From the NCBI RefSeq assembly GCF_002684405.1, contig NZ_NYVD01000145.1, forward strand, positions 1 to 63,043: a DNA stretch of 63,043 bases, written 5' to 3'. This DNA is from Parvibaculum sp. GTDB taxonomy: Bacteria; Pseudomonadota; Alphaproteobacteria; Parvibaculales; Parvibaculaceae. The position numbers and the translations under genes are program-made. Each line of letters begins with the position of its first letter. Positions within the stretch are counted from its first letter, which is position 1. Positions 46,750-55,665 of the stretch are shown here, piece by piece. A model generated the notes under the pieces. It saw only the letters and a program-made list of their open reading frames with translations, was not told the origin of the DNA and did no database searches.

Positions 46750-47100
46750 TCAGAACCTTTCTTCCCCGTATTCCCGCACGGGATCGGGGAAATCGCGATA
46801 GAGGGCGAAGCTGACATTCTCCACCAGCGAGTTCAGCCCGTAATGCTCGCCCTCCACAGGCTCGGCGCGGCTTGCCACCCAGTTGAAGGCGGTATCGAGC
46901 TGGGTCAGGTCCTGCACCTCGATCATGATATGGAACTCGCCAAGATGCGCGGGCGCGAGGCCGAGCTTCTTGCGCGTCAGGCGCCAGCCTGCGATCACGC
47001 CTTCGCGCTCCAGAAGCTCCATATAACTCGAAAAAGCATCGACGAATTCATGGTCCCGGACGTCCGGCTTCAGCCCGCACCAGATGTGATAGATGTCCAT
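46750..47100 (-). CDS. DUF6614-like small protein
   Basis: 116 residues, MDIYHIWCGLKPDVRDHEFV, with a ferredoxin-like alpha/beta pattern (GWRLTRKKLGLAPAHLGEFH, then IMIEVQDLTQLDTAFNWVA). Resembles small uncharacterised proteins of dimeric alpha-beta barrel type. Co-directional with the GNAT gene, probably in one transcript with it and the upstream membrane protein. Function unknown. Confidence 0.65.
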   Translation of the reverse strand: MDIYHIWCGLKPDVRDHEFVDAFSSYMELLEREGVIAGWRLTRKKLGLAPAHLGEFHIMIEVQDLTQLDTAFNWVASRAEPVEGEHYGLNSLVENVSFALYRDFPDPVREYGEERF

Positions 47101-47122
47101 GCGCTCTCTCCTTCAGAGGACG

Positions 47123-47500
47123 TCAGCTCCTGCCCAGCGTCCGTGCACCGAATACCGACAAGACGACCAGCACCAGCTCCACCGTGACAGGCTGCGCGAT
47201 TCCCTCCGGCGCGCCGTCGACGAGGATACCGAGGAAGCGTCCGGCAACCGCGAGGCCGTACAGGCACGCCACGCCCCACATCCAGCTTGCCCGACCGGCA
47301 AAGAGCGCCAGCGCGCTTGCGATGGCGCTCGCAAGGAAGAAGGCGCCGAGATCCGCCCGGAGCGCATTGAGCCCCAGCGGGGTCAAAGCGCCTATCCCCA
47401 GCGTCGTCCCGAGCTGCACGGGCGAGGCAAGCGCCATCAGCCCCATGGCCAGCGAAAAGAGCCCCACCAGCGCCACGGCGATTCGCGCGATCCAGACCAT
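47123..47500 (-). CDS. Four-helix integral membrane protein (DUF4345-like)
   Basis: 125 residues, nearly all hydrophobic, with four predicted transmembrane helices (about 4-25, 45-68, 72-92, 100-120) and loop motif LGLNALRADLGAFFLAS. The G-x-N-x-x-R-x-D/E pattern before helix 2 is shared with small DUF4345-type proteins. Function unknown. Confidence 0.65.
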   Translation of the reverse strand: MVWIARIAVALVGLFSLAMGLMALASPVQLGTTLGIGALTPLGLNALRADLGAFFLASAIASALALFAGRASWMWGVACLYGLAVAGRFLGILVDGAPEGIAQPVTVELVLVVLSVFGARTLGRS

Positions 47501-47536
47501 GTTTCATTCCCCCCTTGAGATTGGATAACCGCATAG

Positions 47537-47568
47537 AAAACGGGCGGTGCTCATGTGAACACCGCCCG
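47537..47568 (-). terminator. Terminator downstream of pntB
   Basis: CGGGCGGTG (47541-47549) and CACCGCCCG (47560-47568) with a 10-base loop; on the minus strand TTTTC follows. It lies 33 bases past the pntB stop. Confidence 0.8.
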
Positions 47569-47601
47569 CCCTGTTCGTCCAGCATTCCGTCAGGCGACGG
47601 A

Positions 47602-49014
47602 TCAGTCGAGCTGCTTGATGATGCCTTCGACCATCTTCTTCGCATCGCCGAACAGCATCATCGTGTTGTCGCGGAAGAAGAGTTCGTTTTCGACGCCCGC
47701 ATAGCCCGAGCCCATGCCGCGCTTGACGAAAAGCACCGTGCCCGCCTTTTCGACGTCGAGAACCGGCATGCCGTAGATCGGGCTCTGCGGATCGGATTTC
47801 GCCGAGGGGTTGGTCACGTCGTTGGCGCCGATGACGAAAGCCACATCGGTCTGACCGAACTGGCTGTTGATGTCTTCCAGCTCGAAGACTTCGTCGTAAG
47901 GCACATTAGCTTCCGCCAGCAGCACATTCATGTGGCCGGGCATACGGCCCGCCACGGGATGAATGGCGTAGGAAACCTTCACGCCTTCTTCCTTCAGCAG
48001 ATCGGCCATTTCGCGCAGCACATGCTGGGCCTGCGCCACCGCCATGCCGTAACCCGGCACGATGATGACGGAACTGGCATTCTTCATGATGAAGGCCGCA
48101 TCGTCCGCCGAGCCCTGCTTCACGGGCCGCGTTTCTGTCTGGCCTGCGCCGGCCGCTGCGCCCGCATCGGCACCGAAGCCGCCCAGGATAACGCTGATGA
48201 AGGAGCGGTTCATGCCCTTGCACATGATGTAGGACAGGATCGCACCCGAAGAGCCGACCAGCGCGCCCGTGATGATGAGCGCGAGATTGCCGAGCGTGAA
48301 ACCGATACCGGCCGCCGCCCAACCCGAATAGGAGTTGAGCATGGACACCACCACCGGCATGTCCGCGCCGCCGATCGGGATGATGAGCAGGAAACCGATC
48401 AGGAAGGCCGCCAGCGTGATGAAGAGGAAAAGCTCGACCGACTGGTTGGCCGGATCCAGCACGATCCAGATCACGCCCGCGACGATGGCCGCCGCGATCA
48501 CGATATTGATGAGGTGACGCGCGGGCAGCATGATCGGCGCACCCGACATATTGCCGTTGAGCTTGGCAAAGGCGATGAGCGAGCCGGAGAAGGTGATCGC
48601 ACCGATGGCCGCGCCGATCGACATTTCGATCAGGTTGGACGCATGGATCGCCCCCAGTGTGCCGATGCCATAGGCTTCGGGCGCAAGGAAGGCCGACCAG
48701 GCGATGAACACCGCCGCGAGACCGACCAGCGAATGGAACGCCGCCACGAGCTGCGGCATCGCCGTCATGGCGATCCGCCGCGCGATGATGGCGCCGATAC
48801 CGCCACCAATGGCCAGACCGACGACGATCAGCAGCCAGGTGAGCGTGTTCTGCGCCTGAAGCAGGAACAGCGTGGTGCCGATGGCGATCGCCATGCCCAC
48901 CATGCCGTAAATGTTGCCCTGCCGGGAGGTTACCGGCGAGGAGAGCCCGCGCAGCGCGAGGATGAAGAGCACGCCCGATGCGAGATAGAGCAGTGCCGCG
49001 ATATTGGCTGACAT
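47602..49014 (-). CDS. pntB: NAD(P) transhydrogenase subunit beta
   Basis: 470 residues. Nine or so transmembrane helices (about 1-260) are followed by the NADP-binding domain III (about 285-470) with GYGMAVAQAQH, AGRMPGHMNVLLAEA and VIGANDVTNP. It couples proton entry to hydride transfer from NADH to NADP, supplying NADPH. It follows pntAB by 15 bases. Confidence 0.97.
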   Translation of the reverse strand: MSANIAALLYLASGVLFILALRGLSSPVTSRQGNIYGMVGMAIAIGTTLFLLQAQNTLTWLLIVVGLAIGGGIGAIIARRIAMTAMPQLVAAFHSLVGLAAVFIAWSAFLAPEAYGIGTLGAIHASNLIEMSIGAAIGAITFSGSLIAFAKLNGNMSGAPIMLPARHLINIVIAAAIVAGVIWIVLDPANQSVELFLFITLAAFLIGFLLIIPIGGADMPVVVSMLNSYSGWAAAGIGFTLGNLALIITGALVGSSGAILSYIMCKGMNRSFISVILGGFGADAGAAAGAGQTETRPVKQGSADDAAFIMKNASSVIIVPGYGMAVAQAQHVLREMADLLKEEGVKVSYAIHPVAGRMPGHMNVLLAEANVPYDEVFELEDINSQFGQTDVAFVIGANDVTNPSAKSDPQSPIYGMPVLDVEKAGTVLFVKRGMGSGYAGVENELFFRDNTMMLFGDAKKMVEGIIKQLD

Positions 49015-49029
49015 GTCTTTGGGCCCCTC

Positions 49030-49347
49030 TTACCGCTGTTTCTTTTTGTACATGGCAAGCATCCGCGCGGTGACGAGGAAGCCACCGAAGATGTTTACCG
49101 CGGCAAGGATGACGGCAATGAAGCCGAAGCCCTTGGAGACGAGACCGGAATCGCCGGCCTGCGTCGCATCGAGACCGACGGCGATCAACGCACCGACGAT
49201 CACCACCGAAGAGACGGCATTGGTCACGGACATGAGCGGCGTATGCAATGCCGGGGTCACGCTCCAGACCACGTAATAACCGACGAAAATCGCGAGCACG
49301 AAGATCGCCAGACGGAAAACAAAAGGATCGATAACGGCCGCTTCCAT
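49030..49347 (-). CDS. pntAB: NAD(P) transhydrogenase subunit alpha, membrane part
   Basis: 105 residues with three transmembrane helices (FVFRLAIFVLAIFVGYYVVW, then SVVIVGALIAVG, then FIAVILAAVNIFGGFLVT). In this three-subunit type the alpha chain is split, as in Rhodospirillum and other alphaproteobacteria. The start overlaps the pntAA stop by one base (TGATG), so translation is coupled. Confidence 0.95.
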   Translation of the reverse strand: MEAAVIDPFVFRLAIFVLAIFVGYYVVWSVTPALHTPLMSVTNAVSSVVIVGALIAVGLDATQAGDSGLVSKGFGFIAVILAAVNIFGGFLVTARMLAMYKKKQR

Positions 49348-50480
49348 CAGTTGCCTCCTTCGGTGAATGAGGGATGGATCACTCGGCCCTCGCGCGTCAG
49401 CGCCGTGCCGGTGACGGTCTCATCTTCCCAATCGATGGTGAGCGTGCCGCTCTCCTTGTCGATATGAGGGGTGATGAAGTTGAAAAGGTTCTTGGCGTAA
49501 AGCGCCGACGCATCGGTCGCGAGCTGACCGGCGAGGTTCAGTTCGCCGATGATGGTCACGCCATGCTTCTCGACGATCTGGCCGGCTTCGGTCAGTTCGC
49601 AGTTGCCGCCGCGTTCGGCGGCGAGATCGACGATGATGGAGCCGGGCTTCATCGTCTTCACCATCTCTTCGGTGAGGAGACGCGGCGCCGGACGTCCCGG
49701 AATGAGCGCCGTGGTGATGACCACGTCCTGCTTCTTGATGTGCGAAGCGACGAGTTCGGCCTGACGGCGCTGATAGTCCTCGCTCATTTCCTTGGCATAG
49801 CCGCCGGCGGCATCGCCGGACTCTTCCGATTCGACCATGACGAAAGTCGCGCCCAGGCTTTCCACCTGCTCCTTGGTCGCCGAGCGCACATCGGTCGCGC
49901 TCACGACGGCGCCGAGACGCCGCGCGGTCGCAATCGCCTGCAGGCCCGCAACGCCGACACCCATCACGAAGCAGCGCGCCGCGGCAATCGTGCCGGCCGC
50001 CGTCATCATCATCGGGAAGGCGCGGCTGTAATGCGCCGCCGCGTTGACGACCGACTTGTAGCCCGCAAGGTTCGACTGCGAGGACAGGATGTCCATGGAC
50101 TGGGCGCGCGTGATGCGCGGCATCAGCTCCATCGCAAAGGTCGTGATGCCTTTTTCGGCGTAGACCTTCAGCCGGTCCTTGTTGTCATAGGGATTGAGCG
50201 TGGCCGCCAGCACGGCGCCCTGCTTCATCATCCCCAGCTCTTCGTCGGAGGGCCCGCGAACCTTGAAGACGAGGTCCGCATCCTTGAGCGTCTCTTCGAG
50301 GCTGGAGCCGATCTTCGCACCGGCTTCCTCGAACAGCGCATCCGGCAGCGACGCCGCAACGCCGGCTCCCGTTTCGAGCACCACATCGACACCGAGGCCG
50401 ACAAGCTTCTTCACAGTCTCCGGCGACGCTGCGACGCGGGTCTCGCCATCGGACCGTTCTTTCGGAATTGCTAGCTTCAT
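49347..50480 (-). CDS. pntAA: NAD(P) transhydrogenase subunit alpha, soluble part
   Basis: 377 residues. Alanine dehydrogenase/PNT family: N-terminal MKLAIPKERSDGETRVAASP, NAD-binding VMGVGVAGLQAIATARRLGA, and the mobile-loop-like region near DVVITTALIPGRPAPRL. This is domain I, which binds NADH. First gene of pntAA-pntAB-pntB. Confidence 0.97.
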   Translation of the reverse strand: MKLAIPKERSDGETRVAASPETVKKLVGLGVDVVLETGAGVAASLPDALFEEAGAKIGSSLEETLKDADLVFKVRGPSDEELGMMKQGAVLAATLNPYDNKDRLKVYAEKGITTFAMELMPRITRAQSMDILSSQSNLAGYKSVVNAAAHYSRAFPMMMTAAGTIAAARCFVMGVGVAGLQAIATARRLGAVVSATDVRSATKEQVESLGATFVMVESEESGDAAGGYAKEMSEDYQRRQAELVASHIKKQDVVITTALIPGRPAPRLLTEEMVKTMKPGSIIVDLAAERGGNCELTEAGQIVEKHGVTIIGELNLAGQLATDASALYAKNLFNFITPHIDKESGTLTIDWEDETVTGTALTREGRVIHPSFTEGGN

Positions 50481-50647
50481 GAATTTCCGCCTCTTGGGGT
50501 CATTCCGCCATCTGGGAACGCGGACCGAAACTCGAGGTCCGCAAAGCGGGACCGGCTCCCCGGGCGGGCAGCCAGTCGCAAATTAGAATTATTCGTAAAT
50601 ATACAGGTGAGCGAGAACGTCAAGTCCCCGCCCACAAACTTCGGCGA

Positions 50648-50794
50648 TCAGAGCGTAACGATCGCCAGAAAGATTACGAAAAGAGCCACGGCAGCCGTGC
50701 CGTACTTCGAGAACGTAATGAAGCCTTCATAAGTGGCGAGATGCTCCTGCGCATCCATTTCCTCGCCCCAGCCCTCTTGAGCCAATTTTTCCAT
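50648..50794 (-). CDS. aa3-type cytochrome c oxidase subunit IV
   Basis: 48 residues: MEKLAQEGWGEEMDAQEHLA, TYEGFITFSKYGTAAVALFV, then IFLAIVTL. A short polar N-terminus precedes a single transmembrane helix, matching the bacterial subunit IV family (COX4_pro_2). In crystal structures it is a one-helix accessory subunit of aa3 oxidase. The gene lies 167 bases upstream of pntAA on the same strand, away from the oxidase genes, which is common in alphaproteobacteria. Below usual gene-length limits. Confidence 0.87.
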   Translation of the reverse strand: MEKLAQEGWGEEMDAQEHLATYEGFITFSKYGTAAVALFVIFLAIVTL

Positions 50795-50948
50795 CTGCGT
50801 AACGCCCCTCTATTTTTCTGCTCGTACCGGTATTCAGAGCGTGCGGACTATAGCAAAGGTGTTCCGCTCGGCAAGCAAATCGACCGGCCGCTCTTGCCCA
50901 AACCCCTTCAACCTATTGTGCAATTCCGTTCACGCAGCCTCACGGCGG

Positions 50949-52394
50949 TCAGGCTGGAACACCCGCCGCGTCGAGCGCCTCGCGCTGGCGCGTCGCAAGC
51001 GCCGCCACGTCGAAGCCCTCGATCGCCTCCATGAACATTTCGTGGAAATTCAGCTCCGCATCGAGATGCAGGAACACCGCCCCGAGCCCGATTGCCGCCC
51101 GGTCCATGAAGACAAATTCGCGCGGCGGCGTCACGGGCCCGAGTTCCTTCAGCGCCTGATGCACGCGATAGGCTTCCTTGCGGCCATATTCGGCCGGGCT
51201 CACCCCGTCGGCAATCGAGCGGACCCGGTCGTCCAGCAGCGGCCCGTAGATGAATTTCGCCCAGATATTGAGCGTGTCGATCATCTCATTGTTGAGCCCG
51301 GTAAAGCCCCAGCGCTCATAGGCCGCCGCGGCCCGGTCGCGATCATCCGCCGCGATGGCATGGTAGAGCTCGATCACGCCCGCGACGAAGGCCGGCGGGA
51401 AGATGCGGATGCATCCATAGTCGAGCAGGTTGATCGCCCAACCGCTCTCGCTGGCGCCGCTCTTGTTGGTGTTGCTCTTGTTGGTGCTGCTCTGGGTCGG
51501 CACGTCGTCCTGCGTCCGCACCGTGTAATTGCCCAGATGCGGATCGCCATGGATGACGCCATAGCGCGCGAAGGGATGCCACCAGGCCGCGAACATGGAG
51601 CGCGCAATCTCGTTGCGGTCTTCCAGCGGATGATCGCGGAAGGACAGGATCGGCTCGCCATCGAGCCGCGTCATGGTCAGCAGCCGCTTCGTGCTCAGTT
51701 CCGGCACGGGTGCCGGCACGATGATGCGCGGATCGGCCTCGAAAATGAGATCGTAAAGCCGCATATGCGCCGCCTCGCGCTCATAATCGAGTTCCTCGCG
51801 CAGCCTTTCGGAGAGTTCCTGATAGATTTCCCGTGTGTCGATCGCACTGTCCACGCGGCGAAAGATCTGCAACAGCACACGCAACTGGCTGAGATCGGCC
51901 TCCACCGCGGACTGCATGTCCGGATATTGCAGTTTGGAAACGACTTCGCGTCCGTCCGGCGCCACCGCACGATGCACCTGGCCCAGCGACGCCGCAAACG
52001 CCGCATCGCGCTCGAAAGACTTGAAATGCGATTGCCAGTCGGCGCCGAGTTCGGCACGCATGCGGCGCTTCACGAAGGGCCAGCCCATGGGCGGTGCGGA
52101 GGACTGGAGTTGCGACAGTTCCTCGGCAAATTCTTTCGGCACGGCTTCGGGAATGGAGGACAGAAGCTGGGCGATCTTCATGATCGGCCCCTTCATGCCG
52201 CCCAGCGCCTCGCGCAGCTCGCGCGCCGTACTCTCGTTGAGCCTGTCACCGAAAAGCCGGTTGCCGACGAGCCGCGCGGCAACGCCGCTCATGCCGCCGC
52301 CGACCTGCGCATAACGCTGCAGCCGCCGCCCGAGGCGATTGCCTTCCGCATCCCGTGCCGGGCGGTCTCCGTCGCCGGAAGGCCGATCCGCCAT
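50949..52394 (-). CDS. ABC1/UbiB-family atypical kinase-like protein (AarF)
   Basis: 481 residues. Family features: KGPIMKIAQLLSS (the KxGQ-type region that gates the ATP site), AAFAASLGQVHRA (Ala-rich loop), VVSKLQYPD with the ATP Lys, ELDYEREAAHM, HGDPHLGNY (catalytic loop) and LLDYG (metal Asp). The stretch between HGDPHLGNY and LLDYG carries an unusual low-complexity insert, TNKSNTNKSGASES. UbiB-type proteins support ubiquinone synthesis or lipid handling. The ATG at 52394 shares its A with the stop of the oligoendopeptidase gene. Confidence 0.9.
   Translation of the reverse strand: MADRPSGDGDRPARDAEGNRLGRRLQRYAQVGGGMSGVAARLVGNRLFGDRLNESTARELREALGGMKGPIMKIAQLLSSIPEAVPKEFAEELSQLQSSAPPMGWPFVKRRMRAELGADWQSHFKSFERDAAFAASLGQVHRAVAPDGREVVSKLQYPDMQSAVEADLSQLRVLLQIFRRVDSAIDTREIYQELSERLREELDYEREAAHMRLYDLIFEADPRIIVPAPVPELSTKRLLTMTRLDGEPILSFRDHPLEDRNEIARSMFAAWWHPFARYGVIHGDPHLGNYTVRTQDDVPTQSSTNKSNTNKSGASESGWAINLLDYGCIRIFPPAFVAGVIELYHAIAADDRDRAAAAYERWGFTGLNNEMIDTLNIWAKFIYGPLLDDRVRSIADGVSPAEYGRKEAYRVHQALKELGPVTPPREFVFMDRAAIGLGAVFLHLDAELNFHEMFMEAIEGFDVAALATRQREALDAAGVPA
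51463..51492. repeat. 15-base tandem repeat inside the ABC1 kinase gene
   Basis: Two copies of TTGTTGGTGYTGCTC (51463-51477, 51478-51492), differing at one base. In frame it codes for a Ser/Asn/Lys/Thr repeat, so copy changes keep the frame. Confidence 0.75.
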
Positions 52395-54229
52395 CAAAGC
52401 GTCTCCAGCTCGTCGATGAAGCGTTCGATCACCGAAAGCCCCTGCTGCCAGAAGGCAGGGTCGCTCGCATCGAGACCGAAAGGCGCCAGAAGTTCCTTGT
52501 GGCGCAGCGTTCCGCCCGCCGCCAGCATCTGCATATAGCGCTCCGCAAAGCCCTCCGGCGCGCCCTCATAAACCGCATAAAGCGAATTCACCAGGCAATC
52601 GCCGAACGCATAGGCGTAGACGTAAAAAGGCGAATGGATGAAGTGCGAGATATAGCACCAGTAATGCTCATAGCCCTCGCCGAGATGGACCGCCGGACCG
52701 AGACTTTCACCCTGCACATCCATCCAGATGCGGCCGATGTCTTCGGAGGTCAGTTCGCCCTCGCGCCGCGCTTCATGGATGCGCCGCTCGAAACTGTAGA
52801 AAGCGATCTGACGGACCACGGTGTTGAGCATGTCCTCGACCTTGCCCGCCAGCATCGCCTTGCGCCGCGCCGGATCGCTCGCCCCCGCCAGCAGCTTGCG
52901 GAAGGTCAGCATCTCGCCGAAGACGCTGGCGGTTTCGGCAAGCGTCAGCGGCGTATCGGCCATCAGCGCGCCCTGCTTTGCCGCCAGCACCTGATGCACG
53001 CCGTGACCGAGTTCATGGGCAAGCGTCATCACATCGCGCGTCTTGCCCTGATAGTTGAGCAACACATAAGGATGCGCACTCGGCACGGTGGGATGCGCGA
53101 AGGCGCCGGACGCCTTGCCGGGCCTGAGCGGCGCATCGATCCAGCCCTTTTCGAAAAACGGCGTGGCGATTCGCGCCATCTCCGGCGTGAACCCGCCATA
53201 GGCCTCCAGCACGGTGTCGCGCGCCCGGTCCCATGAGATGACCTCGTCATCCGTTTCCGGCAGCGGCGCATTGCGGTCCCAATATTCCAGACGGTCGACG
53301 CCGAGCCATTTTGCCTTCATCGCATAATAGCGATGCGACAGGCGCGGATAGGCGGCCGCCACGGCGCCCACCAGCGCCTCGACCACTTCCGGCTCCACGC
53401 GGTTGGCGATGTGGCGGGACTGGGCAATATCGGTGAAACCGCGTTTGCGGTCCTCAATTTCCTTGTCCTTGGCCAGCGTATTGGTAACGAGCGTAAAAAG
53501 GCCCGCATTCTCTGCGAACACGGCGGAAAGCGTATGAGCGGCCTTTTCGCGCGTGGCGGGGTCCTTGTCGGAAAGCCGGTGCAACGCGCCTTCCAGCTGA
53601 AGCTTCTCGCCATCGATTTCGAAAGTGAGTCGCGCCATCGTCTCGTCGAAAAGGCGGCTCCATGCGGCATGCCCCGAGACGCTTTTCTCGTGCAGCAGGG
53701 TCTCGACCTCGTCGGAAAGCTGATAGGGCCGCATTGCCCTGAGATCGCGCAGCCAGGGTTCGTAATGCGCCAGCGCCGGGCTCTCCAGCGCGCGCTCCAT
53801 CACGTCATCCTCGATCCGGTTGAGTTCCAGCGTGAAGAAAAGAAGCTCCGTGGAAATCGCGGTCACGCGCTCCTGCGTATCGCCGTAGAACTTCGCCCGC
53901 GCAGGATCGACGCTGTTGCCCGCATAGAGAAGCCCCGCATAGGAGATGAGCCGCCCGAGCAGATCCTCGATCGTCTCATAGGTCTCGATCATCGACGCCA
54001 GCACGTCCCCGCCGCGCGGAGAAGACGCGATCTCCTCCACCCGCCCGCGGAAATTGGCGGCGAAGGTTTGGGCCGCCTCCTCCGCCCGCCTGAAATCGCG
54101 CGACACCTCCGGCGCGTCCGGCCCGGCATAAAGATCGGCAAGGTCCCAGACCGGCAATTTGCCGAGCGACAGGTCGTCATTGGCCGCATTGGGCAGACCG
54201 GCGGCTTCCTGGGGGGAAAGATTACTCAT
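52394..54229 (-). CDS. pepF: Oligoendopeptidase F (M3 family metallopeptidase)
   Basis: 611 residues. Zinc motif HELGHGVH in MTLAHELGHGVHQVL, with the downstream Glu in LAETASVFGEM. M3B peptidases cleave oligopeptides of about 7-17 residues in the cytoplasm. C-terminal segments FYVYAYAFGDCLVNSLY and YMQMLAAGGTLRHKELLAPFGLD fit PepF. The ATG at 54229 has GGAG upstream. Confidence 0.95.
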   Translation of the reverse strand: MSNLSPQEAAGLPNAANDDLSLGKLPVWDLADLYAGPDAPEVSRDFRRAEEAAQTFAANFRGRVEEIASSPRGGDVLASMIETYETIEDLLGRLISYAGLLYAGNSVDPARAKFYGDTQERVTAISTELLFFTLELNRIEDDVMERALESPALAHYEPWLRDLRAMRPYQLSDEVETLLHEKSVSGHAAWSRLFDETMARLTFEIDGEKLQLEGALHRLSDKDPATREKAAHTLSAVFAENAGLFTLVTNTLAKDKEIEDRKRGFTDIAQSRHIANRVEPEVVEALVGAVAAAYPRLSHRYYAMKAKWLGVDRLEYWDRNAPLPETDDEVISWDRARDTVLEAYGGFTPEMARIATPFFEKGWIDAPLRPGKASGAFAHPTVPSAHPYVLLNYQGKTRDVMTLAHELGHGVHQVLAAKQGALMADTPLTLAETASVFGEMLTFRKLLAGASDPARRKAMLAGKVEDMLNTVVRQIAFYSFERRIHEARREGELTSEDIGRIWMDVQGESLGPAVHLGEGYEHYWCYISHFIHSPFYVYAYAFGDCLVNSLYAVYEGAPEGFAERYMQMLAAGGTLRHKELLAPFGLDASDPAFWQQGLSVIERFIDELETL

Positions 54230-54392
54230 GGTGGGGCGGCTCCGGGTAACTGGACAAAAAAGCGCAAGCGGCGGAAGGGGCGACAAGGACACTCAATCCT
54301 ATATTGAGCGCCCGGCACAAGCCTTCAACGAAAGCGCGGTAATTTAATGACGCCGCCCTGCAGGGTACCGGCGCAACGGAGCGGACCCGCAT

Positions 54393-54424
54393 AAAAAAGG
54401 GCCCCGGCATCGCTGCCGGGGCCC
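54393..54424 (-). terminator. Terminator downstream of the OmpA lipoprotein gene
   Basis: 11-base arms GGGCCCCGGCA (54399-54409) and TGCCGGGGCCC (54414-54424), 4-base loop, TTTTTT on the minus strand. Confidence 0.92.
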
Positions 54425-54448
54425 GATCTTTTCGATGACGCTACCGTT

Positions 54449-55291
54449 TTACTGGCAGGTCGTCACAACCGCGCGGCGGTTGAGCGGCTCACGCACACCG
54501 TCGCCGGTCTGCACGGCGAGGTCCGTTTCGCCCTTCGAAGCCTTCTCGCACAGTTCCTTGCCCTGAGCGGAAAGAGCACCGGCAACCGAGTCGGCACGAC
54601 GCTGGCCGAGAGCCTGGTTGTAGGCGTTGGAACCGGACGTATCGGTGTGACCAACCACAGCCAGCGGCGTGGAAGTCTCGGACACGATCTGGTCGATCAC
54701 GGCCTGGGCTTCCGGCGTCAGGTTGTACTTGTCGAAACCGAAATAGATGGTCCAGGGGCCGGCAGCCTTCTTCTGGCAGTCGGTCAGAGCTTCCCAGAAA
54801 GCGGCCTTCTCGGCTTCCACGCGACCCGGCTGCACCGGACCACCTTCGCCACCGAGCCAGGAACCGTTTTCGCCGAGCTTGTTGTCGCTCGCCTGTTCCA
54901 CCCAGCCATCATAATAACGCTGCGCCTTGGCGCAGGCGCAGGCACGTTCGCTCGTGCGTCCGCCATCGTCGAGAGCTGCGAGCAGCTTCTGACGAGCATC
55001 CTGAAGTTCCGGGAGATCGCCCGGCAGAACGCCCATGGTGGCCGGATCGTACGGCATCACATTCTGGCCGGCCGCAGCGGCACGACCCTTCTTCACGATC
55101 TGGGCAGTGTCCACCCAGTTGCAATCCACATAAGCCTCGGACGTGGCGCGATCCTGATATTCGCGCGCGAGGCACGCGTTGAACGTATCTCCCTGAATGT
55201 CCTCATGCAGGTAGGATTCGGCCGTCCACGTGCCGCAGCCTGCCAACACAAGGAGGGAGGCCAACGCCGTCAGCCGGGAAAAGATTTTCAT
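54449..55291 (-). CDS. OmpA-family outer membrane lipoprotein
   Basis: 280 residues. Lipobox LVLAGC ends in Cys19. A 150-residue Cys-containing region follows (FNACLAREYQ, YVDCNWVD, ERACACAKAQRYYDGWVEQ), then an OmpA domain (about 185-278) with the intact motif VVGHTDTSGSNAYNQALGQRR. It anchors to the outer membrane by lipid and to peptidoglycan by the OmpA domain, like Pal, but its middle domain is different and resembles nothing I recognise. GGAG six bases before the ATG at 55291 decides the start. Confidence 0.88.
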   Translation of the reverse strand: MKIFSRLTALASLLVLAGCGTWTAESYLHEDIQGDTFNACLAREYQDRATSEAYVDCNWVDTAQIVKKGRAAAAGQNVMPYDPATMGVLPGDLPELQDARQKLLAALDDGGRTSERACACAKAQRYYDGWVEQASDNKLGENGSWLGGEGGPVQPGRVEAEKAAFWEALTDCQKKAAGPWTIYFGFDKYNLTPEAQAVIDQIVSETSTPLAVVGHTDTSGSNAYNQALGQRRADSVAGALSAQGKELCEKASKGETDLAVQTGDGVREPLNRRAVVTTCQ

Positions 55292-55318
55292 CCCCATCTC
55301 CGTCACTATTTCGCACAT

Positions 55319-55665
55319 GCCCCCGCATAGGCCGTCCTAGGACCGGCCCATTCTGGAAAGCGCTCGGTCAATTGGTTGCAGGAATCCCCAATCCCTTCAA
55401 CAGCTATCGCAGTCGATATGACATTTCTGCGTCAGTCGTGCCGTGGCGGCCACAGTGCGGCACTAACGAATGCTCAAATTCCATAATATCCGCCCAAATT
55501 AGCGTCATATTAGGTCAGTAATACTGTCCTTTTACAGAATCGCCCCTTTTTGGCACTTCGTGTCCCGGGATTAAGCGGCCTTTTACCAATGCACCCCAGT
55601 ATAGAGCCTGAGCCAAGGCCATCTCCCGAACCAAGTAGCGGGACTGCCCATAATCGAGGACGAGA
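55319..55665. other. Divergent intergenic region OmpA lipoprotein/response regulator
   Basis: 347 bases. AT-rich patches near 55485-55540 are likely promoter regions. A TTAA-N7-TTTA half-match to a CtrA box lies at 55571-55585. I found no sigma54 promoter with correct -24/-12 spacing and no gene. Confidence 0.45.

Noticed and set aside
55571-55585. Second CtrA-type site, TTAA-N7-TTTA
   Set aside because: One half-site is mismatched and the following C context is weak; such near-matches are expected by chance.
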